Source: Winogradskyella sp. UBA3174
Lineage (GTDB): Bacteria; Bacteroidota; Bacteroidia; Flavobacteriales; Flavobacteriaceae
Direction: 5' to 3'
Length of the DNA stretch: 64,000 nucleotides
Assembly (NCBI RefSeq): GCF_002364335.1
Contig: NZ_DEXW01000080.1
Coordinates: 62,001-126,000, forward strand
The first letter of the stretch is position 1; each line of letters begins with the position of its first letter. A program made the translations under genes and the position numbers. Below, piece after piece: positions 17,416 through 26,470 of this stretch. Under the pieces are notes generated by a model. That model worked only from the letters and a program-made list of their open reading frames with translations. It did no database searches and was not told the origin of the DNA.

Positions 17416-18138
17416 ATGAAACTAGATATATTAGCTATTGGAGCGCATCCGGATGATGTAGAATTAGGTTGTGGTGCTACTTTAGCCAAAGAAGTTGCCA
17501 ACGGTAAAAAAGTAGGTGTAATTGATTTAACACGTGGAGAATTAGGCACAAGAGGTACAGCAGAAACCCGTGATGAAGAAGCCTTTAATGCGGCTAAAAT
17601 ATTAGGTGTGCACTCTAGAGTTAATATGAGATTTGCAGACGGTTTTTTTATAAACGATAAAGCACATCAAATAGAAATCATAAAAATGATTCGGTATTAC
17701 AGACCAGAAATAGTGATATGTAATGCTATTGATGATAGACATATAGATCATGGTAAAGGAAGTCAATTAGTTAGTGATGCCTGTTTTTTAAGTGGTTTGC
17801 TTAAAATTGAAACTGTACATAAAGATGAGAAATCAAATCAAGAGCCATGGAGACCAAAAGCAGTATACCATTATATACAGTGGAAAGATATTGAACCAGA
17901 TTTAGCTGTAGATGTTTCTGGTTATATGGATCAAAAGATGGATTCAGTATTAGCTTATAAAACCCAGTTTTTTGATTCAAACAGTGATGAGCCAGAAACA
18001 CCAATTTCTAGTAAGAATTTTACAGATAGTATAATATACAGAGCAAGAAACTTAGGACGTCTAATCGGAACTGAATATGCGGAAGGTTACACCGTTGAGC
18101 GTTATCCCGCTGTAGAATCATTATTCGACTTAAAATAG
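17416..18138 (+). CDS. bshB1: bacillithiol biosynthesis deacetylase BshB1
   Basis: The 240-residue protein is a PIG-L/LmbE deacetylase with the zinc motif AHPDDVELGCG (residues 10-20), TRGELGTRGT after the second strand and DDRHIDHGKG near residue 112. The length and the GxRGTxExRxEEA stretch match BshB1, which removes acetyl from GlcNAc-malate to give GlcN-malate in bacillithiol synthesis. Bacillithiol genes are common in Flavobacteriaceae. It is followed by a hairpin (18149-18172) shared with the tRNA-His gene on the other strand. Confidence 0.93.
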   Translation: MKLDILAIGAHPDDVELGCGATLAKEVANGKKVGVIDLTRGELGTRGTAETRDEEAFNAAKILGVHSRVNMRFADGFFINDKAHQIEIIKMIRYYRPEIVICNAIDDRHIDHGKGSQLVSDACFLSGLLKIETVHKDEKSNQEPWRPKAVYHYIQWKDIEPDLAVDVSGYMDQKMDSVLAYKTQFFDSNSDEPETPISSKNFTDSIIYRARNLGRLIGTEYAEGYTVERYPAVESLFDLK

Positions 18139-18148
18139 ACCAACAAAA

Positions 18149-18172
18149 AAGCCTTTCATTTCTGAAAGGCTT
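18149..18172 (-). terminator. Rho-independent terminator of tRNA-His
   Basis: There is a perfect inverted repeat AAGCCTTTCA / TGAAAGGCTT with a 4-base loop. On the minus strand it is followed by six T, which makes a good terminator for the tRNA-His gene. On the plus strand the T-run is weak, but the hairpin lies 10 bases after the bshB1 stop and may end that transcript too. Confidence 0.75.
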
Positions 18173-18181
18173 ACTAATTTA

Positions 18182-18257
18182 GGGTGGAAGACCGGTCTCG
18201 AACCGGCGACCTTCGGTACCACAAACCGACGCTCTAACCAACTGAGCTACAACCACC
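18182..18257 (-). tRNA. tRNA-His (GTG)
   Basis: The cloverleaf reads on the minus strand from G at 18257 to C at 18182. The anticodon stem TCGGT/ACCGA encloses the loop TTGTGGT, giving anticodon GTG (His). The T-arm has GCCGG-TTCGAGA-CCGGT. An extra G at the 5' end (position -1) faces the discriminator C, the hallmark of tRNA-His. Two T:T mismatches appear in the acceptor stem. CCA is not encoded. Confidence 0.95.
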
Positions 18258-18325
18258 GTTTTAATTAGGAGTGCAAATGTAGATTATTTCCTATTTTCTA
18301 CAAAGACTTTTTGAACTAATTTTAA

Positions 18326-18366
18326 AAAATAAAAGCCTTTCAAAATCAATTGAAATGCTTTTATTT
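18326..18366 (-). terminator. Rho-independent terminator after the M28 peptidase gene
   Basis: This is a long A/T-rich inverted repeat with core stem TTGAA/TTCAA and outer arms AAAAATAAAAGC/GCTTTTATTTTT. It begins 18 bases past the stop of the M28 peptidase gene (minus strand). Confidence 0.65.
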
Positions 18367-18383
18367 TTTAGATAATAGGATAC

Positions 18384-19958
18384 TTATTTTGTTGCTTTAT
18401 CTACAACAATTCTATCTGCTCTGTTAGCAACTTCCCATGCTGTATGAAAGACAAGACGTGTTCTATTCTCTAATAAGTCATATTCTATTTTATCTGCTGT
18501 ATCACTTGCTTTATGATAATCTGCATGTGTACCATTAAAGTAAAAAATTACAGGAATGTTATTTTTGGCAAAGTTATAATGATCCGATCTGTAATAAAAA
18601 CGATTTGGATCGTTCTCATCATTATAAGTATAGTCTAACTCAATATTTGTATACTTAGAATTAACTTCTTCTGAAATCTTGTGTAAGTCTGTACTTAATT
18701 TATCACTTCCAATAAGGTATATGTAGTTTCTGTCCCCTTCTTTACGCTCAGGATCTGTCCTACCAATCATATCAATATTAAGATCAGCTACCGTATTAGC
18801 AAGTGGAAAAATAGGATCGTTGTCTGTGTAATGTTTAGACCCTAAAAGTCCTTTCTCTTCACCTGTAACATGTAAAAACAAAACAGAACGTTTTGGCCCA
18901 TGACCAGCTTTTTCAGCAATTTTAAATGCTTCAGCAATTTCTAATATTGCGATTGTACCAGAGCCATCATCATCAGCACCATTGTATACTTCACCATCTT
19001 TAATACCTTCGTGGTCTAAATGTGCAGAAATCACAATAATTTCATCTGGTTTTTCAGATCCCTTTATATATGCGACTACATTTTTAGAAATAATAGATTC
19101 TGATTTATTTTCAATAGCTACATCTAGTTTTGAATTTAGAACTTTAGTAGTATCGTCTTCTAAAATTGAACCATGTAATGCTTTTCCTAAATTTTCATTA
19201 ATCATTAGCATCATCATTCCTTCTTCATTACTTTTTAGCGATAAACGGCCAGAAGCACCAGATTCAGCTTGTCTCTTAAAGAAAGGTGAATACCTTGAAA
19301 ACAGCGTGTTATCCATTAAAATAAAGCCTTTAGCACCTTTGTCTTTTGCAGCATCTCTTTTGCTAGATAAAGATTGACGTCCGTTCGTCCATTTAGTATC
19401 TTCAGGCTTACCAGTAGTGATATAATTCCCAGTTTCGTCTTTTGGTTCTCCAGCTTTTGCTAAAACGACTTTTCCTTTAACATCTACATCGCTATAGTCA
19501 GAGTAATTATCTGCATCTATGCCATAACCAACATATACAATATCGTTTACAGACATATCTATAGTATTAGAAATAGCAAGTACAATATGATCTTCAAAAC
19601 TATTAAAAGATTTACCATTTACAGAGAGCTGTGCCTGAGCAGTTTTTTGTTTTTCTAAAGGGACTTCTTGAAAATAATTGTCGCCGCCCAATGGAGTAGG
19701 GATGGCTAATAATTTATATTGCTCTTTTAAATATTCTATAGCCATTTTCTCTCCTTTTTCACCAGTTTCACGACCTTCAAATTCATCAGAAGCGAATTTA
19801 TATAGCATTTCTTTTAACTCTTCAGAAGTTATTGACGCAGCATAATCGGCAGGATTTACTGTTTCAATTTGTTTTGTTGAAGATGTATTACTTTTTGAAG
19901 ATGTGCCGCAACTTAAAATTAATCCGGAAACAAAAAAAGTTAATAGTAGTTTTTTCAT
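18384..19958 (-). CDS. M28 family metallopeptidase, lipoprotein, with PA-like insert
   Basis: The protein has 524 residues and a lipoprotein signal (LILSC, Cys17). Residues 120-270 carry a protease-associated (PA) type domain (VGYGIDADNYSDYSDVDVKGK). The C-terminal M28 domain shows the expected metal ligands: AHLDHEG, GADDDGSG, GEEKG, NIDMIGR and the last His in DYHKASDT. M28 enzymes are two-zinc aminopeptidases; this one probably works at the outer membrane or periplasm on peptides. A shorter paralogue lies immediately upstream at 20092-21123, so the two are tandem copies. The segment between domains (GRETGEKG) is typical of this subfamily. Confidence 0.92.
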   Translation of the reverse strand: MKKLLLTFFVSGLILSCGTSSKSNTSSTKQIETVNPADYAASITSEELKEMLYKFASDEFEGRETGEKGEKMAIEYLKEQYKLLAIPTPLGGDNYFQEVPLEKQKTAQAQLSVNGKSFNSFEDHIVLAISNTIDMSVNDIVYVGYGIDADNYSDYSDVDVKGKVVLAKAGEPKDETGNYITTGKPEDTKWTNGRQSLSSKRDAAKDKGAKGFILMDNTLFSRYSPFFKRQAESGASGRLSLKSNEEGMMMLMINENLGKALHGSILEDDTTKVLNSKLDVAIENKSESIISKNVVAYIKGSEKPDEIIVISAHLDHEGIKDGEVYNGADDDGSGTIAILEIAEAFKIAEKAGHGPKRSVLFLHVTGEEKGLLGSKHYTDNDPIFPLANTVADLNIDMIGRTDPERKEGDRNYIYLIGSDKLSTDLHKISEEVNSKYTNIELDYTYNDENDPNRFYYRSDHYNFAKNNIPVIFYFNGTHADYHKASDTADKIEYDLLENRTRLVFHTAWEVANRADRIVVDKATK

Positions 19959-20091
19959 TTAATTTAATGTTAGATAGTTCTATTAGAATATAGAAGTTAA
20001 AGTTAGTTATAGCCTGATAGCTAATGTATAAAATTACGAAATAAAAAAAGGGAATAAGTTGGGTGTAAATTTCTTTTAACAAAGTTTAACA

Positions 20092-21123
20092 CTAGATGAT
20101 TTCAGGATTTAAACGCTGTGGCGAATTTGCTAAATACCAAGCCGTTGCAAATACAAGTTTTGTGCGTTTCGCTAAAAGCGGATAGTTAATCTTATCTGCT
20201 GTATCTGTAGGTTTTGTGTAGTCTTCGTGTTCTCCGTTAAAGAAGAAAATTACTGGTATGCCTTTTGACGCAAAATTATAATGATCAGATCTATAATAAT
20301 AGCGGTTAACATCCTTTTCTTTGTTAAACGTATAGTCTAATTCTAGGTTGGTAAATTCTGTATTTGCTTTTTGTGCAATAAAATGTAATTCGCTACTCAA
20401 CCTGTCAGCACCAATAAGGTAAATATAGTTTTCGTTATTTTTATGCTTATCATCTACACGACCAATCATGTCTATATTTAATGTAGAAACTGTATTTTCT
20501 AAAGGAAAAATAGGATTATCAGTGTAGTAACGAGAACCGTGTAAACCAACTTCTTCTGCAGTAACGTGCAAAAACACAATACTGCGTTTAGGACCATGAC
20601 CACCTTTAACTGCCTTACTAAAAGCTTCTGCCATCTCTAATACGGCAGCAGTACCAGAACCATTATCATCAGCACCATTGTAAATTTCCCCATCAATTAC
20701 ACCCTCATGGTCAGAATGCGCAGTAATGTAAATATATTCGTTAGGAAATTCGGATCCTTCAATGTAAGCTATAATGTTTTGGGAATCATTTAAATCATCT
20801 GGCAGTACCTCTTTAGGTACTTTTTGGTAATAATTTGGGTGCGTGTTAGGAGCTTTTATGTTTTGAGAAGCATAATATTTTCTAATATAGTTGCATACTT
20901 CATTGTGTCCCTTTTCACCAGTCATTCTACCATTATACTTATCTGAAGAGACTTCTTCTACGTGATACTTTAACTCTTCTATTTCAATAGTAGATAGGTA
21001 TTGCTCAATAACCACTTTATCGTTAAATTGAATACTATCTTTAAGGTTATCAATCTTTTCGCTGTGTCTGAACGTAGAACACGACCCAACGAGAATAAGA
21101 ACAGAAGCAACTAAGATCTTCAT
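20092..21123 (-). CDS. M28 family metallopeptidase, short paralogue lacking PA domain
   Basis: This 343-residue protein is clearly similar to its neighbour at 18384-19958 in the M28 domain and in the N-terminal RMTGEKG segment. It jumps from the N-terminal linker to the peptidase domain and has no PA-like insert. Ligand motifs AHSDHEG, GADDNGSG, AEEVG and NIDMIGR are present. The motif that ends the set in the neighbour (DYHKASDT) reads DYTKPTDT here, so the probable fifth zinc ligand His is Thr. The N-terminus (LVGSC) looks like a lipoprotein signal. It may be a peptidase with altered metal binding or a non-catalytic copy. Confidence 0.85.
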   Translation of the reverse strand: MKILVASVLILVGSCSTFRHSEKIDNLKDSIQFNDKVVIEQYLSTIEIEELKYHVEEVSSDKYNGRMTGEKGHNEVCNYIRKYYASQNIKAPNTHPNYYQKVPKEVLPDDLNDSQNIIAYIEGSEFPNEYIYITAHSDHEGVIDGEIYNGADDNGSGTAAVLEMAEAFSKAVKGGHGPKRSIVFLHVTAEEVGLHGSRYYTDNPIFPLENTVSTLNIDMIGRVDDKHKNNENYIYLIGADRLSSELHFIAQKANTEFTNLELDYTFNKEKDVNRYYYRSDHYNFASKGIPVIFFFNGEHEDYTKPTDTADKINYPLLAKRTKLVFATAWYLANSPQRLNPEII

Positions 21124-21191
21124 TTAAAATATAAATTTCTTCAAAAATAAGGTAATTAATTGAAATGATTTCTTACCAATTCATTCAAATT

Positions 21192-21530
21192 TTAAAAATC
21201 TTCGTCAATCTCAATATCTTCAAGAATTTCTTTAGAATCTTCTAAATTTTCTTCTTCACGGATCTCTAATTCTTCAGTGTTGCCTACTTCTTTAGCATTA
21301 AAAACACCTTTGTATATTGTTAAACCAAGGGATATAATAACTAGGAGAAATATGTACTGAATTGTTTTTGTCTTTGTGTTTTGTTTTTTTGAAATAAAAA
21401 AGACAATTAATCCACAAACAAAAGCTACACCAATAGGTAAAATTGCTAGATTAGATAAAGGTGTAACGGCTAATATCACAGCTATTATTGCAGTAATAAA
21501 TCCTAAAATGATGAATAGTTTTTTACTCAT
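21192..21530 (-). CDS. small membrane protein with acidic tail
   Basis: This 112-residue protein has three hydrophobic helices in the first 80 residues and a strongly acidic C-terminal tail (from about residue 84) made mostly of Glu, Asp, Leu and Ile. I recognise no family. It sits between the M28 paralogue and a DUF3108 gene on the same strand. Codon use resembles its neighbours. Confidence 0.65.
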   Translation of the reverse strand: MSKKLFIILGFITAIIAVILAVTPLSNLAILPIGVAFVCGLIVFFISKKQNTKTKTIQYIFLLVIISLGLTIYKGVFNAKEVGNTEELEIREEENLEDSKEILEDIEIDEDF

Positions 21531-21575
21531 GTTATATTTTTTAAATGAATTTATGAATCTAAGATTGTATTATGT

Positions 21576-22355
21576 TTAGTTTTTTAAACCTGTCGCAGAT
21601 TCGATTTTCAGTTCACCGTTACCAACAGGGATTTTAAATTTAACATATACAGGTACTTTATTAGCATCTGCGGTTAGCCATAATAAATTATCGTTCTTGC
21701 CTTTTAATACATCGCTTCCTTTTATTGAAATTGCCAATTTGTAACATTCTTTTCTGCCAATTTTTGTAGAGATAGTTTCTTTACCAATATACTTTAATAC
21801 TATGGTAGTCTCTTTATTGTCAAAAAGTACTTTGAAACTCTGCTGATCTCCAGGACTTGCTTTATGAATATCTAAATTTCTAATATGATACAATGTGCTC
21901 ACAAAATCTTTAGTTGACGCACCAATATTTACCACTTTGTTTTCATCCCATGTCTCACCATCTTTACGCTTTTTTCGTTTAAGACTTTTTACTGTATTAG
22001 ATTTATGGTTAAATTTATACTGCATAAACTTGTAGTATCCACCTTCGTTTATATCTCTTTTATATAAATAGGGAGTCAGTGTTTTTGGGTTTACATAACT
22101 TTCGTATAAATCTCTTATTTTAAAGAAATTATCCCATTTTTTATAGGTAGTAGCGGTACATTTTAAACGTAATAACGTACTCTTAGAAGTTTTGACCTCG
22201 CTAGTTTCCATTTTTACTTGAGCAATGTCCGTTAATAAACCAGACATATTATAAGCTGCTGTAAATATTAGTTTTTCACCAGTAGCAATAGTTTTATTTT
22301 GAGCAAAATTATTAAGGCTAATTAAAGCTAAACAAGCAAAAATAAAATGTTTCAT
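21576..22355 (-). CDS. DUF3108 domain exported protein
   Basis: The protein (259 residues) has a cleavable signal peptide ending in NNFAQ (about residue 19) and a DUF3108-type beta-rich body. Supporting segments are GEKLIFTAAYNMSGLLTDIAQVKME near the start, LYESYVNPKTLTPYLYKRDI, and LLWLTADANKVPVYVKFKIPVG near the end. The family is exported and of unknown function. It is the first gene on the minus strand after tRNA-Ser and begins a group running to the M28 genes. Confidence 0.83.
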   Translation of the reverse strand: MKHFIFACLALISLNNFAQNKTIATGEKLIFTAAYNMSGLLTDIAQVKMETSEVKTSKSTLLRLKCTATTYKKWDNFFKIRDLYESYVNPKTLTPYLYKRDINEGGYYKFMQYKFNHKSNTVKSLKRKKRKDGETWDENKVVNIGASTKDFVSTLYHIRNLDIHKASPGDQQSFKVLFDNKETTIVLKYIGKETISTKIGRKECYKLAISIKGSDVLKGKNDNLLWLTADANKVPVYVKFKIPVGNGELKIESATGLKN

Positions 22356-22532
22356 AAAAAATAGTATTTTAATTATAACAATATAAAGAGCATATACTGT
22401 GCCGAAAAATACAATGCTTTACCAAATGTTGCTAATTTTTGCTTTTTAAATCGATTAATTAAATATTAATAAAAAAACTAAAGAAAAATCTTTGGCTAGA
22501 ACGAAAAGGATTTTATATTTGCACCCGCTAAT

Positions 22533-22617
22533 GGAGAGTTGGCAGAGTGGTCGAATGCGGCAGTCTTGAAAACTGTTGAGGGTCACACCTCCAGGGGTTC
22601 GAATCCCTTACTCTCCG
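22533..22617 (+). tRNA. tRNA-Ser (TGA)
   Basis: This is an 85-base class II tRNA. The acceptor GGAGAGT pairs with ACTCTCC, the anticodon stem CAGT/ACTG holds the loop CTTGAAA (anticodon TGA, Ser), the long variable arm is GAGGGTCACACCTC, and the T-arm is GGGGTTCGAATCCCT. CCA is not encoded. A terminator follows at 22626-22665. Confidence 0.97.
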
Positions 22618-22625
22618 CTTTAAGC

Positions 22626-22665
22626 AAAGCTCAATTTCTTTTCAGAAATTGAGCTTTTGTTTTTT
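22626..22665 (+). terminator. terminator after tRNA-Ser
   Basis: A 13-base perfect stem (AAAGCTCAATTTC / GAAATTGAGCTTT) with a 6-base loop is followed by a T-rich run. It lies 8 bases after the tRNA. Confidence 0.85.
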
Positions 22666-22853
22666 AGGAACCCTGTAAACCATCTGTTTACGATGATAAG
22701 TAAGAAATAAAAACCTATAAATTACAATAACAATTTTGAGTGAATTGTTAATAGAAGCTTTTACAATTACAGTTAGTCAACTATTAATGTAAATAAGCTA
22801 AGATTAATTATCCTTGTTTTCTGATTTTCTTCTGCAGATCGCAGATATTAAGA

Positions 22854-23141
22854 TTAATAAAATTTTCTATGATTGCAAATTTTTTTAATCTTGTCGTAGT
22901 TTTCTATAAAGGTGTAAGCCATAAGAGTGAGTTCTTCTTGATTTACAAATTCATTTTGGTATATATAGTTATGATGAGAATCTTTAGAAGTCATTGTTCC
23001 TTTTGTACCTCTTAATAAACTAAAGTTTGCATTAGGAAAAACATTTTTTAATTTCTCTAACTGTTTAGTTGTTAATTCATCTTTATTACCGTTTTTTATA
23101 TTATAATATGTTCCGTTAGAAAATGGTAATTTTTCTATCAA
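22854..23141 (-). CDS. orphan hypothetical protein, 95 residues
   Basis: This is a short isolated gene in a weakly coding stretch between tRNA-Ser and the molybdenum hydroxylase operon. The product is polar, rich in Asn, Lys and Tyr, with no signal peptide or TM segment. It contains TTKQLEKLKNVFPNANFSL and ends with KKICNHRKFY. I recognise no family. The neighbouring 120-240 bases show no gene. It may be a recent acquisition or a remnant of a larger gene. Confidence 0.4.
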   Translation of the reverse strand: MIEKLPFSNGTYYNIKNGNKDELTTKQLEKLKNVFPNANFSLLRGTKGTMTSKDSHHNYIYQNEFVNQEELTLMAYTFIENYDKIKKICNHRKFY

Positions 23142-23263
23142 TTTAATTATTCAAAGTCTTTCGTCATATTGTATTTCTTTTAGAAAGTTATATAATTCCA
23201 TTTGATACCATTATCATTTATTAGAAACCTTTTGTTAATTTAAATAAATCAACGAAACTTAAA

Positions 23264-25423
23264 TCAAGCATTCAAATCCGTCTTACGATTTTGTAAAGTA
23301 TCAATAAAAGGTTGTTTAGTTATAATCTTACCAGTAGCTGCTTTTATAGCATTTGCTAAAGCTCCACCAGCAGGTGGTAAACCTGGCTCGCCAAGACCTG
23401 TTGGAGATAATTCATTTTCTACAAAATAAGTTTCAACTATTGGTGTTTCTTTCATTCTGATTAATCTGTAGGTGTTAAAGTTGACATCCTGAGGTTTTCC
23501 ATCTTCAAAAGAAAAGTTGCCATACATCGCATGCCCAATTCCATCAATAACACCACCTTCAATCTGATTTTTTGCACCAGTTGGGTTAACAACAATTCCG
23601 CAATCTACGGCAACAGTTACTTTTTCAACTGAAGGCACCCCATTTTTCATGGTTATATCTACAACTTCTGCAACATGTGTGTTATGACTATAATAAGCCG
23701 CAAATCCTTGATAGACTCCATTTTCACTATTTCCCCAGTTACTTTTTTCTGCGGCAAGTTTAATAGTGTTTGTCATACGTTCTGCTGAATAGTCAATACT
23801 TTTATCTTCTACGTCTTTTACATTTTTTAATAAATCTAAGCGTAACTGCACAGGGTCAACTTCTAAGGCTTCAGCTATTTCATCAAAAAAACTTTGTTCT
23901 GCATAGGCTAAAAAGTTAGTGTAAGGTGCTCTCCATGCACCTGTGGTGATGTTACTTTTATAGTTGCCAGACTCAATCTTATAGTTTGCTATTGCACCAG
24001 CAGGAAAGAAATTCGGAATTAAACCATACATATTAGAATTAATAGCAGCTTCTTTTAAATGATAACCGGTTACTTTTCTGTCTTTAATTGATGCTTTAAT
24101 TCTATATTTTATTGCTGGTCTGTATATTCCGGCAGCCATATCATCTTCACGTGAAAAAATAACTTTTATAGGTTGTTTTGTAATATTAGATATTTCTGCA
24201 GCTTCCATAGCAAAATCACCATATAAACGTCTACCAAAACCACCACCCATTCGTGTCATTTCTAAATGCACATCTTCCGGGTTTCTATTTATTAAAGATG
24301 CAATTCTATTTGCTGTGCCAGCTGGTGTTTGTATAGGACCCACTAAATATACTTTTTCTTCAGTAACATTTGCATAGAAATTCATAGGTTCCATACAATT
24401 GTGTGGCAAAAATGGAGATTCAAATGTGCGTTCTAAGATTTCGTCAGCTTCGGCAAAGGCTTTTTTAATGTTGCCATCTTCTCGTCTGACATCTAATGTA
24501 TTGCTATCTAAAATGGCATTAAGTTCTTTATCGTGTTGTGCTGTACTTTCTAAATTTTCATCAGCTTTCCATTCAACTTTCAAAGCTTTTTTACCTTTCA
24601 TGGCTGCCCAAGTATTGGTCGCTAATACGGCAATTTTATCTCCAAACTGAATAACGTCTGTTACTCCATTAACAGATTTGGCTTGAGTAGCATCAAATGT
24701 ATCTACTTTCTGGCCAAATGCAGGTGGCCGCGCAACAGAAACATATTTCATACCCTCAACAACATAGTCCAATCCAAATAAAGGTTCTCCAGTAATAATT
24801 TTATCTATGTCAACATTTATCGCATCCTTACCAATAATTTTATAATCTTTAGGCGATTTTAAACTTACATTTTCAGGAACTTCCATTCCAGCTGCATCGT
24901 TTACAACATCACCATAGCCTAATTGATCACCAGTACTATTTTTAATAATTCCGTCTGATGCAGTACACGTTGAAGCATCAACTCCCCATTTAGCTGCAGC
25001 TGCATTAATTAACATTTGTTTTGCAGTTGCACCGGTTTGTCTTAAAGCATCCCATCCAAACCTTATGGATTGACTACCGCCTGCAACTTGTCTCTGAAAG
25101 TTTTTAGTGTCTAAAGCTCCTTGTTCTACAGATACATGTGCCCAAGGGACATCTAACTCTTCTGCGATAAGCATTGGCATAGACGTTTTTACACCTTGTC
25201 CTATTTCTGGATTAGGAGAGTAAATTGTTACATAACCATTATCTGCAATTTTTATAAAAGCATTAAAGTCATTGAAGTTGAGTTTTGAAACATCAACAGC
25301 AGGAACTGCAGCTTCTTTGCAAGAATTTAAAAAATTAAAGCCGATTAAAATTCCGCCACTAGCCAACGCAGAAGTACGAATGAAATTACGTCTGCTAAAT
25401 GTAAGTTTGTTTTTATTTTTCAT
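23264..25423 (-). CDS. molybdopterin-binding subunit of a xanthine dehydrogenase/isoquinoline oxidoreductase (IorB-like) enzyme
   Basis: The 719-residue protein starts with a twin-arginine signal (SRRNFIRT then a hydrophobic stretch and NSC), so it is exported folded with its cofactor. The body is the molybdenum hydroxylase large subunit of the IorB type: PNPEIGQGVKTSM, RMGGGFGRRLYGDF, GAWRAPYTNF, and the C-terminal GLGEPGLPPAGGA with the catalytic Glu. Such enzymes hydroxylate aldehydes or N-heterocycles and pass electrons to 2Fe-2S clusters. The partner subunit is next to it, 11 bases upstream. The substrate is unknown. The cofactor is probably molybdopterin cytosine dinucleotide, given the MocA-like gene in the operon (inference). 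Confidence 0.92.
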   Translation of the reverse strand: MKNKNKLTFSRRNFIRTSALASGGILIGFNFLNSCKEAAVPAVDVSKLNFNDFNAFIKIADNGYVTIYSPNPEIGQGVKTSMPMLIAEELDVPWAHVSVEQGALDTKNFQRQVAGGSQSIRFGWDALRQTGATAKQMLINAAAAKWGVDASTCTASDGIIKNSTGDQLGYGDVVNDAAGMEVPENVSLKSPKDYKIIGKDAINVDIDKIITGEPLFGLDYVVEGMKYVSVARPPAFGQKVDTFDATQAKSVNGVTDVIQFGDKIAVLATNTWAAMKGKKALKVEWKADENLESTAQHDKELNAILDSNTLDVRREDGNIKKAFAEADEILERTFESPFLPHNCMEPMNFYANVTEEKVYLVGPIQTPAGTANRIASLINRNPEDVHLEMTRMGGGFGRRLYGDFAMEAAEISNITKQPIKVIFSREDDMAAGIYRPAIKYRIKASIKDRKVTGYHLKEAAINSNMYGLIPNFFPAGAIANYKIESGNYKSNITTGAWRAPYTNFLAYAEQSFFDEIAEALEVDPVQLRLDLLKNVKDVEDKSIDYSAERMTNTIKLAAEKSNWGNSENGVYQGFAAYYSHNTHVAEVVDITMKNGVPSVEKVTVAVDCGIVVNPTGAKNQIEGGVIDGIGHAMYGNFSFEDGKPQDVNFNTYRLIRMKETPIVETYFVENELSPTGLGEPGLPPAGGALANAIKAATGKIITKQPFIDTLQNRKTDLNA

Positions 25424-25434
25424 AATTATTTAGC

Positions 25435-25896
25435 TTAAGACATTTTCTTAGCAGCCAATGCTACTGCTTTCTCAATTCTGTTATAACTAGCGCATCTGCA
25501 TAAATTACCATGCATAGCATTTCTTATGTCATCATTATTGGGATTAGGGTTTTGCTTTAAAAATGAGGAAGCGGTCATTATTTGTCCAGATTGGCAGTAC
25601 CCACACTGTGGTACATCAAGTTCTTTCCAAGCTTCTTGCACAGGGTGAAGCGCTTTATCTTTAAGTCCTTCAATAGTAATGATATTTGCATCTACCAAAC
25701 TAGAAATAGGAAGCGAACAACTTCGCACTGCAACACCATCTAAATGGACTGTACATGCACCACATTGACCAATACCGCAGCCAAATTTTGTGCCTAATAA
25801 ATTGAGTTCGTCACGAAGTACCCAAAGTAAAGGAGTGTCATCGTCTGCGTTTACGTTAACAGATTTTCCATTAACCTTTAAATTATAACTTGCCAT
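25435..25896 (-). CDS. 2Fe-2S subunit of molybdenum hydroxylase (IorA-like)
   Basis: The 153-residue protein has the two 2Fe-2S domains of this family. The plant-type cluster is at GCGIGQCGACTVHLDG with a further Cys in VRSC, and the second helical cluster has CGYCQSGQ and CRCASYNRI. It passes electrons from the molybdenum site to an external acceptor. It has no signal of its own, so it would be carried out by the Tat signal of the large subunit. It is the fifth gene of the operon. Confidence 0.94.
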   Translation of the reverse strand: MASYNLKVNGKSVNVNADDDTPLLWVLRDELNLLGTKFGCGIGQCGACTVHLDGVAVRSCSLPISSLVDANIITIEGLKDKALHPVQEAWKELDVPQCGYCQSGQIMTASSFLKQNPNPNNDDIRNAMHGNLCRCASYNRIEKAVALAAKKMS

Positions 25897-25972
25897 AACA
25901 CTTAGATTATTTAGTTAAAGTTAAAAATAATAAGCTATAAATGTGTTTTTTTGATAACATATTAACAATTAG

Positions 25973-26470
25973 TTATTTGTGATTGATAAACTTAGCTTTG
26001 AATTCTTTTAAGTTAAAAACCACTTCATTTTTAAAATTATACTTAGTTATAAAATCATTTAAAACTGATGCTCGTACTACAAAGAAAAGCTTTGATTTAT
26101 TCGTTGCATATTCTGCTTTTAATTGTAATAATAAATTATGAAAGCCTTGATCTTTATAGATTTCCAGAGGACCAATTTCATCTAAAATAATTAATTCAGA
26201 TTTAGACGATTTATAATAACTTAAGATGAGTTCTTCTATTGTTTTAAAGCTTTTTAAATCAAAAGCATATTTACCGACTATTAAATCTTTAGCATCTGTT
26301 TCCATTGGAATTAAAAATCCTGTTTCAATATTTTGAAATTGCCTTTTACCTTTGACGATAGGGGATAAGAAGCCACTTAGATTATTAGATTTTTTTGTCC
26401 ATTCTTGGAGTGCGGTAGTTTTTCCTATGCCTTTTTCATCAGATAATATGTATACTTGATTATCATTCAT
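25973..26470 (-). CDS. THEP1-like P-loop NTPase
   Basis: This small protein (165 residues from the ATG at 26470; ATGs at 26479 and 26485 are alternatives) has Walker A (SDEKGIGKTTAL) and Walker B (LIILDEIGPLEI), the latter in the form typical of nucleoside-triphosphatase THEP1 and related DUF2478 proteins. There is no ABC signature, so it is not an ABC-type ATPase. With the ATG at 26470 it overlaps the end of the membrane protein gene by 8 bases. In other bacteria related NTPases occur near molybdenum genes (recall). A role with the adjacent membrane protein or in cofactor handling is inferred from context. Confidence 0.75.
   Translation of the reverse strand: MNDNQVYILSDEKGIGKTTALQEWTKKSNNLSGFLSPIVKGKRQFQNIETGFLIPMETDAKDLIVGKYAFDLKSFKTIEELILSYYKSSKSELIILDEIGPLEIYKDQGFHNLLLQLKAEYATNKSKLFFVVRASVLNDFITKYNFKNEVVFNLKEFKAKFINHK

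Noticed and set aside
22533..23263. Integration site with a duplicated tRNA-Ser end
   Set aside because: I searched by eye for the 3' tRNA sequence (ACTCTCCGC) downstream and did not find a second copy, and no integrase gene is present.
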